In this document: positions 46,588 through 57,808 of the stretch, in pieces
Layout of the letters: every line of letters begins with the position of its first letter
How positions within the stretch are numbered: position 1 is the stretch's first letter
Assembly (NCBI GenBank): GCA_036245525.1
Contig: BTPG01000005.1
Location: forward strand, 214,685,964-214,749,963
DNA length: 64,000 bases
From: Semisulcospira habei
Taxonomy: Eukaryota; Mollusca; Gastropoda; Semisulcospiridae
Reading direction: 5' to 3'
The notes under the pieces: model-generated
The model's input: the letters and a program-made list of their open reading frames with translations, nothing else
What the model was told of the DNA's origin: nothing
The model's database searches: none
Program-made: the position numbers and the translations under genes

Positions 46588-46735
46588 GTTATTGGTAGCA
46601 GGGGCTTGCTGCCCGGACCCTTGTAGTTGTAGGCCTTCTGGAGGTCAAAGGAACGGTACCTTCGGGGTACAATGGTTCTTTTGACCTCCCTCAGGCCTAC
46701 AAGTGGCCGTGTAGCAAACCCCTGCTACCAATAAC
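46588..46735. mobile_element. HP-L hairpin, 148 bp, single copy
   Basis: Arms GTTATTGGTAGCAGGGG / CCCCTGCTACCAATAAC, then GTAGGCCTTCTGGAGGTCAA / TTGACCTCCCTCAGGCCTAC. Two interior loops. No other copy in the window. Confidence 0.8.
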
Positions 46736-47050
46736 TTATAATGTCTGTTTCCCACTCGCCCAATCAGGATTTGGGTAAATGGATTTTTATTCCCAACTTC
46801 CTAATAAAATGACGTCTTTTTTGTGATGCGTGACAAAGCTGAGGTTATCTCAGTTTGAGACCATGATTGTGTCAGCCAGTGCTCGTGGTTGCCACAGCGC
46901 CATTTTCACGTTGTCAGCATTAAAATTTGTGTTTTGTTTTGTGGCCAGCATATGAAGATAGAACGCGTGACATCCCTCTCCGTAAGACAAAAAAAGTAAA
47001 TTGAAATGGCAAGTTGGTGATCCATCTTCGGCACCTAACAATATCCAATT
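46736..47050. other. No feature recognised
   Basis: Unassigned. Confidence 0.3.
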
Positions 47051-47116
47051 GCAAGAGGCATAGATCCTCATGAGCCCCCGCAATTGCGGGGGCTCATGAG
47101 GATCTATCCCTCTAGC
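47051..47116. mobile_element. HP-B hairpin
   Basis: GCAAGAGGCATAGATCCTCA with complement decayed at its end (CCCTCTAGC). Centre CCCCCGCAATTGCGGGGG. Confidence 0.9.
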
Positions 47117-47553
47117 AGACGGGTAGCCTATTGCAGAAGAGGCATGGCGATTCAACGACAATCTGAAAAGTAAGAACTGTTTCCTCTCTTTTTTCGCAAC
47201 ACACTTTCAGTGCATTCATTGAGCTTCTCGCTCTGTCTTTAGTGTTGCGCTGTTTGACTTTGTCCTGGCTCTCGGGTTTCCTTGTTCAAATCACGCAGCC
47301 TTGGAGCGCCGGCTTTGTCACGTTTTAAATGAATGCTTTGGCTAACTCGGGAACGCTGAAGAAGAAGAAGAAGAAGAAGCTTTGGCTAACGCTTTCCACA
47401 TGCTTTTCACAAGCTTTCAACAACTCCTCAAAGTGCAAGTTTGTAGGGTTGGCAGTCAGGGCAGATTGTTGTCATGCGCACGCGTCGTGAATGGATAGCA
47501 GAGAACTAACAAAAAACAACAAAGGAAGAAACCCGTCGAAGAAAGACCAATAA
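47117..47553. other. No gene seen
   Basis: (GAA)6 near 47360. Otherwise unassigned. Confidence 0.4.
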
Positions 47554-47765
47554 TTAACCCGTTTAGTGCCGAGAAAATCTTAACACCAGCCAAGTGCAAG
47601 AGGTATAGATCCTCATGAGCCCCCGCAGTCGCGGGGGCTCATGAGGATCTATGCCTCTTGCTGACAACACTTTGAATCCACGATCCTGGGACAGCTAGGG
47701 CTTGGTGTTGAATCCACGAGGATTGCAAAAACACAGGCTGCGTCAGCCGGCACTGTAAAGGTTAA
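47554..47765. mobile_element. HP-B element, complete
   Basis: TTAACCCGTTTAGTGCCGAG to GCCGGCACTGTAAAGGTTAA, 212 bp, TTAA on both sides. The hairpin (about 47597-47662) is perfect at its centre CCCCCGCAGTCGCGGGGG. This copy defines the full extent of the HP-B family. Confidence 0.92.
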
Positions 47766-48392
47766 TGCTTGTGTTGGTGGGGATGGTGCGTTTGCCCGGA
47801 GTGTGTAGTTTTTCTCACGAGTTTTCATTATCGCAATTCTTTTGTTCCCCGTTTCCACTGCTTTTTTGGCGGTGATGATTGGCAGGTGTTTAATCATGTT
47901 TCCCCTCAGTTTGTTTTTGTCAGCATGGAAATAAATTTGATCACGGTGACGTCAATTCATTTGTCTTTATTTCTTATTTCTACCATTTATTTGATGAAGC
48001 TGCCGTGTTGGGCATGCGGGCGGAGTTTCTGTCATTGTGGAGTCCTGTGAACAGAGAAGGAAATTTTACTGACAGCTTACACAATCACAGCGTGTATATT
48101 ATTTTAATCAAGCTTTGCACTTGTATTGATGTCTGGAATCTTTCTGTTCATTTCACGGTGTCCGTGGTGCCAATTTTGCTTTTGGCCGCGTGTGGTTTGC
48201 GTGGCGTGAAAGCCAGTAGTCAATCAACCAATCAACTCCGGCTTAGCTCGCCTCGCTCCCGTCCTTCCGTGTCGTCAGTTCCGGACCCCCTTCATCCTAC
48301 ACGGAACACTCTCCACCTCCCCCGCGCGAGAAACAAGGGTTCACATCACGCAGAAAGATGAAAAAGCAAACGGGCTAAACATATCGATACCT
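47766..48392. other. No gene recognised
   Basis: Overlapping frames at 47769-48361 show no known motif. Confidence 0.35.
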
Positions 48393-48593
48393 GCAAGAGG
48401 CATAGATCCTCATGAGCCCCAGCAATTGCTTGGGCTCATGAGGATCTATGCCTCTTATGAGCCCCAGCAATTGCTGGGGCTCATGAGGATCTATGCCTAT
48501 TTTGAGCCCCAGCAATTGCTGTGGCTCATGAGGATCTATGCCTATTTTGAGCCCCAGCAATTGCTGGGGCTCATGAGGATCTATGCCTCTTGC
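48393..48593. mobile_element. HP-B hairpin amplified in tandem, 4 units
   Basis: Four consecutive GAGCCCCAGCAATTGC / GCTGGGGCTCATGAGG stems. Only the outermost arms have the full GCAAGAGGCATAG / CTATGCCTCTTGC. Internal joints read TATGCCTCTTATGAGC or TATGCCTATTTTGAGC. A decayed fifth right arm follows at 48625-48658. Confidence 0.92.
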
Positions 48594-48684
48594 AGGTGAG
48601 GAAAGTTTAGTTGAATTGTCCTCCGAATTGCGGGGACTCATGAGGATCATTGCGTCTGTAGATGGGAAGCCCTGAGCTGCAACA

Positions 48685-48972
48685 GTCTTCCGGGGCAGCT
48701 CTTGTTTTGGCCAGGCCAGTACTTGCGGGGCAGTTCTTGTTTTGGCCAGGCCAGTGCTTGCGGGGCAGCTCTTGTTTTGGCCAGGCCAGTGCTTGCGGGG
48801 CAGCTCTTGTTTTGGCCAGGCCAGTGCTTGCGGGGCAGCTCTTGTTTTGGCCAGGCCAGTGCTTGCGGGGCAGCTCTTGTTTTGGCCAGGCCAGTGCTTG
48901 CGGGGCAGTTCTTGTTTTGGCCAGGCCAGTGCTTGCGGGGCAGCTCTTGTTTTGGCCAGGCCAGTGCTTGCG
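48685..48972. repeat. 35-bp tandem repeat, about 8 units
   Basis: Unit CAGCTCTTGTTTTGGCCAGG plus CCAGTGCTTGCGGGG, nearly identical copies with a T/C change. Confidence 0.95.
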
Positions 48973-48975
48973 CAT

Positions 48976-49421
48976 TTTTATTGGCAAGACCGTAGCCTGG
49001 TTCCCAGGTCTGGCTGAAACACCCTGGCATGGACCGGCATTTTATTTTGGGTTGTTTGAACAAAATAACTATGGATCTCTTTTAAAAATCACAGTCATGA
49101 TTTTTGACCAATGTCGATACAGCTTTTTTTCATACCGTAATAAACCGAATCAAAGCAAAACAAATTTTCTTGATTTAATTTCTGTGAAAATTTAAGACTG
49201 AGGCAACTTCCTCAGTGCTAAAAGTTCGCACCTATTTTTCCCTGTCCTTTTTTACGCTGCTAAATTTCGAGAGTTTCGAAAATTCTGCCGGGACTTCGAA
49301 GCTTTTTCATGCTGCCGTGATATAATTAAATTGGACTGATTACGTCAGGCTGACGTCACAAACGAACCTGCGTTGCTGTGGAGGGTGAGTGCCTGTGTTC
49401 CGCCCTGTTTCCCTCCTGGCT
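48976..49421. other. No feature recognised
   Basis: Unassigned. Confidence 0.35.
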
Positions 49422-49522
49422 TCAGCTGCGTAAGTGAGCCTAGACCTGCGCAAGCCACTAAGAAAGGTGCTCCGCTGTAGCGGAGCACCTTCCTTAGTGG
49501 CTTGCGCAGGACTAACGCAGCT
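49422..49522. mobile_element. HP-C hairpin, well preserved
   Basis: Arms TGCGCAAGCCACTAAGAAAG and CTTCCTTAGTGGCTTGCGCA with centre GGTGCTCCGCTGTAGCGGAG. Outer AGCTGCGT / ACGCAGCT also pair. Confidence 0.88.
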
Positions 49523-50239
49523 AACCCCCGATGCCTGGCTAATCCTCTCCACACCATCCTCCCCTCCCCTCACTCCTCAGTCCGGCCATTTTCTCTCTGA
49601 CACCCGCCAGATTCCCAGAGGTGCCCCCCACCCCACCCCATTCCCTGCTCCGTGCCTCCCCCAGGTCCGTGATCGATGAAGGGCGATAACCCGGGCAGAT
49701 TGATTCTCACGCCAAGTGGAGATTTATGTGCCCCTGTCTTCGCGCCGCCAGAGATAGTGGGTTGTGGGACTTGGTCGCTTTTCAATCCAGATTAATATTG
49801 CGGTGAAAATTCAATTTACTGCTGTCGGCCATCATTTTTTCAGTTTTTCTGCGGTTTATGTGCGGTTTTTGTTGGAGGCGTTGACAGCAGAATGCGCAAA
49901 GGTTCTCAGCATATGTGTGTTTTATGGCATTGAAACCTGTTTTATAGCATGGAAACCGCATCATGCGGTGCCTTTATACAGGCACTTTTTTCGCTTGTAG
50001 ATATTATTTATATTGGACTCTGCATCGCAGTGAGCTGAATCCAGCACGCCTACTGGCGTCAAACACCTACATTCACCCACAAACTGAACACAACACAGAG
50101 CAATTACGTCTTACACAATGTTAACACAGAGCAATTACGTGTTACACAAATCTAACACAGAGCAATTACGTCTTACACACGGTTTGAGTTCAGCAGTTGA
50201 AATCGTGTACAAGATACCTATCTTTCAAAACTGCCCTGG
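49523..50239. other. No gene seen; 31-bp repeat x3 at 50092-50182
   Basis: ACACAGAGCAATTACG recurs three times at 31-bp spacing. The rest is unassigned. Confidence 0.5.
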
Positions 50240-50382
50240 AGTCAGTTACATCAGTTTGAATCCTGCGCAAGGTGCTCCGCTGAGCTTAAATCCCGCGCAA
50301 GCTACTAAGCTAGGTGCTCCGCGATAGCGGAGCACCTAGCTTAGTGGCTTGGGCAGGATTTAAGATCACTCACGCAACTTAG
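50240..50382. mobile_element. HP-C hairpin with a duplicated left arm segment
   Basis: TCCTGCGCAAGGTGCTCCGC precedes the complete hairpin TCCCGCGCAAGCTACTAAGC / GCTTAGTGGCTTGGGCAGGA, as if a second, internally deleted left arm had been added. Confidence 0.8.
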
Positions 50383-51057
50383 ACCTGAATTATACTTCAA
50401 GTTAATGCAACCATTTACACTGGAAACCTCAACAATTCGCATCGAAACAATCGATCAAGTACAAACACGAGGATAACGAACTAGAGGCGCCATAGCGACA
50501 GCGACAGGAAGTGACGTGAACTTAAACTTTTGTTTGATAACGGTGCAGTGTGGACGGTAACTACGCCGAGCGTTGTCAAGAAAACACTATAAAACTCCAG
50601 ATTTAATATTGCCAAGGGAGAAGAACCAGAGATTAAACAGAAATTAGCTGGAACCAAAAACAGCTTGATGTTAAAGCTCTGTGAAAGGTCACAGGATATT
50701 GTGCCTGTTTTTTTTTTTTTTTTTTTTAGTTATCAACCTCCCCCCCCCCCCCCCATCCCTCTCAAAGCTAATAGTGAAATGTTTTGCTGGTCGTGTTACC
50801 TTTCTGCACGATTACCATGACTCACGTTTGTTGTTACGGTCGTGGAATGAACGCCTTGTTGGTCCCTTCTCAGGAGGAAGACTGATGTAAATTCAACCAG
50901 CTACAAGCAGATATGATATTGCTCGCGAGAGTTTATGGGGATTTTAAGTACGTCTGTTCAAGAAAGGTGAGAAAGTTAAAGGCCGCGCCTCCTAATTCCT
51001 GTGGGAGACAACTGATGCCGGTAACTCATGACCTTTCAGTGTTTGGCTGTCGAAATA
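50383..51057. other. No gene recognised; T18 and C16 runs
   Basis: T run at about 50709-50727 and C run near 50738-50752. Confidence 0.4.
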
Positions 51058-51210
51058 TTAACCCACCCGACTGCCGAAAAACCACTACCCATCTGCAAGA
51101 GGTATAGATCCTCATGAGCCCCCGCAGTCGCGGGGGCTCATGAGGATCTATACCTCTTGCGGGAACCACTTTGTATTCTAGTTCCTTGGACGGCGGAGGA
51201 TCTAGCACGC
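51058..51210. mobile_element. HP-B element copy, right end unclear
   Basis: Left end TTAACCCACCCGACTGCCG. Hairpin 51095-51160 is perfect throughout, with GGTATAG/CTATACC matched on both arms. Confidence 0.88.
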
Positions 51211-51538
51211 TAACTTGATTTACAATGATTTCAAAAATGTCAAAAATGTACAGTCTGCCTCCCCTTGGCAATAAAGGTGGTGAACTTTAACTGCCTTGGC
51301 AACGGGATTCTGACATAATTATCCTGAGAACTGACATATAACTCGTGGCAAAACTTTATCGTTACATTGTTGTGTGTTGTCTTGTGCATCTACTGTGGGA
51401 AATCAGGGTATTTACCCGACCACATTTAGTAGTGCACCTTCGTGTTTGTGTATGTGTGTTTCTCCTGCCTACTTCCTAAGTTCCGGAGAAAGACATGGGT
51501 TATATACGAGACCTGATGCATCCTTTTTGAGGATGTAG

Positions 51539-51707
51539 ATGATCGTCTTGTTGTATACCTGCGTATTTCTCTGTGGGCTGGCGATGGGTGCCTGATACTG
51601 ATAGGCGGGAGCAGGGGATCTAACTGTTTGTCTGTCCAGCGCTGAGTAATTCCCCTTGGTATGTGTACAATTCTGCCAGTACTAGCCTCACCTATCTGGT
51701 TTGTGAA
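51539..51707. mobile_element. HP-G element copy 2, 5-prime truncated
   Basis: GATCGTCTTGTTGTATACCT to CCTATCTGGTTTGTGA, collinear with 2164-2320, with an extra CTGATA duplication. Confidence 0.75.
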
Positions 51708-51895
51708 TATCATGAGAAGAAATGCTCCAGCAGGCAAAGAGTTAAAGCGTGTCGTGGATCAGATCCCAGCCAGGTAGCCACGGCTGTATTACGTTTCCTA
51801 ATCACCGTAAAGGTGGCTGAGATAAAGCGTGAAGGATGAGGTGCCTGATTTCAAACCCCACTACAATCTCCTCCGTGTGGCGAGCAGCGGGATAG

Positions 51896-51925
51896 AGGGG
51901 CTCATGAGAATCTGTGTCTCTTGCG
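51896..51925. mobile_element. HP-B right-arm remnant
   Basis: GGGGCTCATGAGAATCTGTG and TCTCTTGC. Confidence 0.6.
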
Positions 51926-52547
51926 GACGTAAATGCCCGGATGACAGATCGGACGCAGGGAAATTGAGGAGGACACGAAAGCTAGGGCAATATTTGTGTG
52001 GGGATTCGTCATCGGAGGATCTTTAGAGGATCTGTGATTTTGGCGGGAAATGGAGGCCAGCCGCAGACGACAGGCGTGGTGATCTATGACATTGGCTAAT
52101 ACGCCGCAGCTCGCCTTGTCTTTGGTGTCTTTGGTGAGTCGCTGATAACGCGTGACATAGTACCCTTCGCTGGTGATGTTCTGATAGGCGCTTCGCACTG
52201 AAGAACGGACTTGTTCGTGGTTTCATGCAACATCCAACCCATCAGGCACTGCGTTATCTCATCGAAACGACTACCATTGGTCCTCTGTTCAGTAAAAATC
52301 CGAGGGCCATGGCCTTTGCTGGCTTTTGTCTTCAGTACACAGTTGCTGGACCTCCACTGGTTTAAACTAGATTGATTTTAGTCATTTTGTCCGACTTCAA
52401 GTACAGTCCTTAGATTTTCATTGGTCAGCCGGTCCACAGTCCATGGACTCACATTGGCGTTTTGATCCAGAGTCCATGGTTCTCTGTTAGGTCCCCCAGT
52501 CCACTGTCCTTCAGTGGGTTTTGTTTGGACCTTCTTCAACGTTTTCT

Positions 52548-52549
<2 letters not shown>
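51926..52549. other. No gene seen; CAGTCC-rich local repeats
   Basis: 52380-52515 has diverged reiterations of GGTCC..CAGTCCA..GTC. No coding motif. Confidence 0.4.
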
Positions 52550-52633
<84 letters not shown>

Positions 52634-52790
52634 GATGATGATGATGATGATGATGCTCAATGCCTGTCTTACAAGCTGTTCTGTAAACAAAATAACATAA
52701 CAGGAAAATAAACATAGCATGCAAATAATAACAATAATAATAAGAAGAAGAGAAGTAGAAGAAGAAGAAGAGGAAGAAAAACTACGGAAA

Positions 52791-52831
<41 letters not shown>
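52550..52831. repeat. (GA)n, (GAT)n and a second (GA)n tract
   Basis: (GA)n 52550-52629, (GAT)9 to about 52654, GAA-rich 52740-52780, (GA)n 52797-52831 touching the LINE tail. Confidence 0.95.
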
Positions 52832-52835
<4 letters not shown>

Positions 52836-54955
52836 GAAATGAAATGAAACTTTATTGAAATGAAACTTTATTTCTCAACGGATAAAGTAATTAGCACGTG
52901 TGCCATTTTTCATACTTGCCGTTGCTACTCTACAAACACAGGATAATAATTGTAATACTAATAGTACCAAATTACACCCAAAAAAAAAAAAATTAGAAAA
53001 CATTAAACATGAAGAGACATTAAACAAAATTCATTCATTCATTCGGTCATACAAAAAACAAACGAAAAATAGAAAGTACACGCAACGCGCGCACACTGAC
53101 ACATACACGCTCGCGCGCACACACAGACACGCGCTAATGATAACTTGACCTATATACGAAGCAAAACATTTGGATCATAGTGAAAATTCACTTCAGACAG
53201 CAAAATTATTTGGATTATAATAGAAAGTTGAATTATGTAATTAGGCGATTATTATTAGTATGCACAAACCATACGGCAGCATGCACTGATTATACGATAA
53301 GCACATGTTTGATACGAATACCGTTGTGGTAGATTATGTATCAGCAGACAAGTACTTGAGGAGGCATTCCTTGAAAGAGGAGAGGGAGCTAGCGTGTGTT
53401 ATACATGTTGGCAGTGTGTTCCAGAAAGATGCGCCTGAGAAAGATACACTGGTTTTAAATAGATCTATCCTGGGGCGAGGTGTAATAAAGTTTCGTCTTG
53501 AAGTAGAATAACCTGAACTTGCCTTGGTAAAGAGCTTACAAAGATATTTTGGGTGAATCTCATTCCAGATTTTATACATAACCACACCCTTGTTTAAGAG
53601 GTGATGCTTGCTAAGAGGTAGCATTTTCAGTTTTTCAAGTCTTTCATCAGTTGTTAGGGCTGAATCAGGCAGGATATGTTTCGCTGCTCTCCGATGCAGG
53701 GAGTTAAGCCTCTTCAAGTGTATGTCACCGCTGCCATCCCATATCGTGGACGCATAATCGATGTGGGATTTGACATGCGCATTGTAAAATAACTTGCGGG
53801 CATCAACATCGATAAACTACTTCAACTTTGAAAGCATAAAAACATTTCTAGCAACAGTTTTACATACAGCATTTATGTGTGATTGCCACTTCATCTGGTC
53901 ATCAACAATTACACCAAGTAATCGGTGTTCCGTGACCTGATTAACGATGTCATTATGGATAGTCAGGCTGAGTGTAAGTGGCTTGAGCTGGTGCTTCTGA
54001 CGGGTTGCTATCGTCATGCATTCCGTTTTGGAAGGATTTAAAATCATTTCATTGTTTGCGCACCAAGTGGAAATTTCGCTCAAACCCTGCTGCAAACGGC
54101 CATTTAAAGAATCAATACTCTTGTCCGGGGTGTGAATTGTGGCGTCATCAGCGAATAAATCACATGAAATTTTGTCGCTAGTCAAATGTAGCGGTAGGTC
54201 ATTTATAAAGAGGCAAAACAGAAGAGGCCCTAGGACTGAACCCTGGGGAACTCCCCGTGTTACTAATCCGCTTGAGGAGTATGATCCATTGACCATGACG
54301 CGCTGCTGTCTGTCGCTAAGATATGAGGCAAAAAGTGGAGTTGTGCCATGGTGGTAAAGAGATTTCTGGCTGTAGTTAATTGAGAAAGAAATGCATTTAT
54401 TGCCAAACGAACTACCGAAGTACACATTTAGCTTGGAAAGTAGAAGTTTATGGTCCACAAGATCAAAGGCTTTTCGTAAGTCAATAAATACAGCGCCGGT
54501 AAATTCGCCCTGATTTATTGAGCGTAGCCACACATCAGTTAGACGTGCTAGGGCCGTGTGACAGCTGTGCTTTGGTCTGAATCCCGACTGAAGGGGGTGG
54601 ATTAATGTATGATTTTCTAAATATTCCAAGAGATGTTTATGGATATGCCGTTCAAGTGGTTTACTAAGGATGGACAATAGTGAGATGGGGCGATAGTTAT
54701 TAACATCAGTCATATCTCTTGTTTTCGGGAGGGGTATAACCTTGGCTTTTTTAAGTTCTTTTGGGAAAATATTCGTTTGAATGCACAAATTATAAATATA
54801 GGTTATTGTTTCAATAACATAAGGAATAGCTAATTTAAGTATTTTGGGGCTGATTTCATCTGGCCCGGACGATTTCTTATTCTTCATTGAACTAATTGTC
54901 CTACCGACTTCGTACACTGCCAGTGGTGGAATCACGAAAGGATCAGATCCTGCAG
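52832..54955 (-). mobile_element. Jockey/CR1-like LINE, 5-prime truncated, one nonsense codon
   Basis: The tail on this strand is GAAATAAAGTTTCATTTCAA with TTTCA repeats (52832-52880). The 5-prime side begins at a (GA)n tract (54966). 3-prime UTR about 52832-53333, coding 53334-54955. Confidence 0.88.
53334..54935 (-). pseudogene. Jockey/CR1-like reverse transcriptase, single TAG
   Basis: Same frame throughout: KNKKSSGPDEISPKILK, NNYRPISLLSILSKPLERHI, LQSGFRPKHSCHTALARLTD, VFIDLRKAFDLVDHKLL (motif A), [49 protein letters not shown] (catalytic FADD), NEMILNPSKTECMTIATRQK, HRLLGVIVDDQMKWQSHINA, then a TAG (53817-53819), then DARKLFYNAHVKSHIDYAST, LNSLHRRAAKHILP and FSGASFWNTLP up to the natural end. 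The stop falls where relatives as I recall them have an aromatic or His residue. About 20 extra residues (around CISFSINYSQKSLYHHG) lie between motif A and SYLSDR. The endonuclease half is missing. Confidence 0.88.
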
Positions 54956-54964
54956 TTCGCGTTC

Positions 54965-54965
<1 letters not shown>

Positions 54966-55061
<96 letters not shown>
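54966..55061. repeat. (GA)n microsatellite
   Basis: Nearly pure, 96 bp, at the 5-prime side of the LINE. Confidence 0.97.
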
Positions 55062-55063
<2 letters not shown>

Positions 55064-55212
55064 GGTCTTTCAGAATGGATGTATTGCTGGCACCAAATTC
55101 TCAAGACCAACTAATTACCGGTCCCGCATCCCCGGTCTGCTGGGTGTGTAAACGTTTCGTCTCGCCCTGTGTGTGTCCAGGGATTAGCGGACACCGGGAA
55201 TGGCGGATATCC

Positions 55213-55298
55213 TTTATCATAACGTGTGCTAGTCTGCGATTTTGGACGTTACGGCCTCCGGCCCCAAATCACAGACCAGCGCAAAACGTTTATCATGG
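55213..55298. mobile_element. HP-K hairpin copy
   Basis: GTGCTAGTCTGCGATTTTGG / CCAAATCACAGACCAGCGC with outer TTTATCATAACG / CGTTTATCAT partly paired. The stem is imperfect. Confidence 0.6.
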
Positions 55299-55383
55299 TT
55301 ATCGTGACGGCTTTGTCGAGATGATGCCGTGAGTAATGTGAGACTCTTGCGTACTGGTACTTGGAGACACCATCCTTTGGACA

Positions 55384-55465
55384 CAAACCAAGGGGAATCA
55401 CAGCGCTGGACAGACAAACAGTTGGATCCCCTGCCAGCGCTAGCCTCACCTATCTGGCTTGTGAG
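55384..55465. mobile_element. HP-G element copy 3 with an internal inversion
   Basis: Flanked by CATCCTTTGGACA at 55371-55383 and 55466-55478. The right part AGCGCTAGCCTCACCTATCT is in the same orientation as copy 1, but the left part (CCAAGGGGAATCACAGCGCT, GGACAGACAAACAGTTGGAT) is inverted relative to it. Confidence 0.75.
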
Positions 55466-55699
55466 CATCCTTTGGACAGACACCTATGCTCTTTTGGACT
55501 GTCATACTCTTGCAGCAAGTTTGGGAAATTTCGTGTCGTTTCAGTTTCTGCTTATTTTATTATGTATCTGTGACAATGATACTACTACTACTACCACTAC
55601 TACTACTCATTATTTTGACCTTTTTGAGAGTCTGTAGGTGTTTCTTTTAAAGACTCATGCGACACTTTAGCATGACGTATTTTTAAGATATATTTACAT

Positions 55700-55832
55700 C
55701 TTGTCTTAAGACCTTTCGTTTTGTCTGGCTGGCCAAATTTTTACCCATCCCCCCGTGAGATGGCCTTAGTCGCCTGCTCGGCGTTTAACCCCCTTAACCA
55801 ATCTATCAACTACTACTACTACTACTACTACT
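55700..55832 (+). mobile_element. SINE 3-prime end with (ACT)n tail
   Basis: CCGTGAGATGGCCTTAGTCG, CCTGCTCGGCGTTTAACCCC, then TATCAAC and (TAC)n. Confidence 0.6.
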
Positions 55833-56008
55833 GCGGAACTGGGTAGTTCAGTTGGTAGAGCGTTCGATTTTTGTCCGAAAGGTCGTGGGTTCGAACCCAG
55901 CTGGGATCAAAATTTGTTCAGACCTCTTTTCGGTGCCCAGTCTTTGAAATCATTTTTTTTTTTGTGGTGACAAAAGACGTTAAGCCCTAAACGTTTAATT
56001 TTTTTTAC
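55833..56008 (+). mobile_element. tRNA-headed SINE (family S4), complete copy
   Basis: A box TAGTTCAGTTGGTAGAGC, B box GGGTTCGAACCC, then TTTGTTCAGACCTCTTTTCG, TTTGAAATCA and AAGACGTTAAGCCCTAAACG. It sits inside an (ACT)n run present on both sides. The head resembles a tRNA (TAGAGCGTTCGATTTTTGTC anticodon region) but continues straight into the SINE body without a CCA-type end or terminator. Confidence 0.85.
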
Positions 56009-56658
56009 TACTACTACTACTACTATTTGTCATCATCATCATTTATAGAAGATGATAGATAGACCTAACATTGGTGCCGTAAATGGATTATTCGTTATTA
56101 TGATTGCTTCAGTTTCTGTAATTGACAGCAGTGTAAAATAAAGGTTGGAATAGTGTTTATGCACCAAGTTTTCTGGTTTTACAGCGCGGCAGTCCACTTG
56201 ATTCTTGCCTTTAGATTCTGAATCAAAAGCTCATAACACAGACATGTTCATAAGAATAGAGAAACTTGCAGTGTTAGTGTGTGTTTGCCCAAGACTCCTG
56301 ACCTCTCATTACGAGCATTAATTCACTCCTTCCGACGTGGTCAAGACGTCTTCAGTGTTAGTGTGTCGTGTTCGAGATTCGCTATCAGCAGCAGAGGAAA
56401 AAGAAAACCCATCAAACTTTGGAGTGCTTTGAATTAGATTCGTCCATTTTGGAATCGCTGTCCAGGCAACGGATGAGAGGCGCCATATGGCCCGGATGGG
56501 TTGCCTGGTAACCCTTTGATCTCGTCTGGCGAAGCACTCGAGTTGCGGCCCTTGTTGTCTGCTCTCCTATCGCAGTCGAGGACTGACTGAAACACCGGCG
56601 ACTTCAGGTGTGTAAGCGTTCAAAGCAGCGAGAGATGTATGGAACCAGTATGGTGCCG
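56009..56658. other. No gene recognised
   Basis: CAGTGTTAGTGTGTGT-like motif occurs twice (about 56268 and 56354). Otherwise unassigned. Confidence 0.4.
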
Positions 56659-56685
56659 AGGCTCATGAGGATCGCTGCTTCTTGC
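56659..56685. mobile_element. HP-B right-arm remnant
   Basis: GGCTCATGAGGATCGCTGCT then TCTTGC. Confidence 0.55.
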
Positions 56686-56729
56686 TGGTGGAGACTTACC
56701 GCTGATGGCTTTACTTTACTTGGTCGCTT

Positions 56730-56943
56730 TTAACTCATTCTACCCCAACACCGAAATCCCCAAATGTTGCCGTTGTTCTCTGAAGACTGCATTGCAGTGC
56801 AGGACACAGATCGGCCATGATAGTTCAAGGGTGATGCCAGAATAGCTTGGCGCCCATAGGCGCCAAGCTATTCTGACATCACCCTTGAACTTTCATGGTC
56901 GATCCTTATCTTGCTGTGGTGTGTCTGGGGTAGAAAGAGTTAA
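56730..56943. mobile_element. HP-A element copy, complete
   Basis: TTAACTCATTCTACCCCAAC to CTGGGGTAGAAAGAGTTAA, 214 bp; terminal repeats of 13 or more bases. Orientation is opposite to the 39464 copy, judged from its flanks. Confidence 0.92.
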
Positions 56944-57083
56944 CTCATTCAATCCTGAGGCTGATTTTTTAAAAATAGTGCTTGTTGTCCCATGAAGGCA
57001 ACATTACAGACGAGGAGAAAGATGAACTGTCACTGTAGTCGAACGTATTTCAAGGAGTAGTGTATCAAGATGAAAAGGATTAA
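56940..57083. mobile_element. HP-A-like element without hairpin
   Basis: TTAACTCATTCAATCCTGAG to GATGAAAAGGATTAA-G, 140 bp, sharing TTAA with the preceding element. Its interior GTCCCATGAAGGCAACATTA matches, in reverse complement, the flank at 29430. Confidence 0.55.
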
Positions 57084-57250
57084 GAACACAGTGTTACATC
57101 GCCTCCTTTGTCGTAGAGTTGTGTAGAGCTGAGCTCATCTCATTGCCCCCCCCCCCCCCCCCCCCCCCCCCGCCCCCCCGAAAAAAATAAAGAAAAGCTG
57201 AAGAAAATCGGCAAACTGGAAAAGGAAAACTATAGATGTGACGAAAACGA
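57084..57250. repeat. C-run (about 57147-57171) and unassigned flanks
   Basis: CCCC homopolymer over 20 bp followed by GAAAAAAATAAAG. Confidence 0.7.
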
Positions 57251-57320
57251 CAAGAGGCATAGATACGCATGTCCCCGACGCGCACGCTGGCCGGCGTGAT
57301 GAGTATCTACGCCTCCTGTA
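57251..57320. mobile_element. HP-B hairpin, diverged
   Basis: CAAGAGGCATAGATACGCAT / ATGAGTATCTACGCCTCCTG, with a new GC-rich centre CGCGCACGCTGGCCGGCGTG. Confidence 0.7.
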
Positions 57321-57688
57321 GTTGTGGTGAGCGTAGGACTATCTTTGTAATCAGCGCGTGGCACCGGGACATCTTGTGTGGGGTCGGGTGAACAGGAGGA
57401 CGGATGGACTGTGTCAGGGTTCTCAAGAGGTTGTGCTGGCGTGGTTTGCGTCAACGTGTTGTGCAGAATTGTCCGCCGGCTCTACGCTGAATCAACGAAA
57501 AGCAAAAAAGGAAACCCATGTCTTGGAGAGAATCTTGTGAAGTTATTTTTGAAAGGAGATTCTGCCAAAGCAGCAGAATCGTAATTTGAACCGGACTGGA
57601 GCAAGTAATACTGACTAAACTTTGACCATTATGAGTCCACACGAGGAACACCATAATGTGTGTGTTCTCCACAACTCCACAGATCTCT
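57321..57688. other. No gene seen
   Basis: Unassigned. Confidence 0.35.

Positions 57689-57808
<120 letters not shown>

Noticed and set aside
55833..55915. Possible functional tRNA gene
   Set aside because: A and B boxes are present, but the sequence continues into a SINE body and the cloverleaf arms do not pair well. The same holds for 9900, 12547-12628 and 13143.
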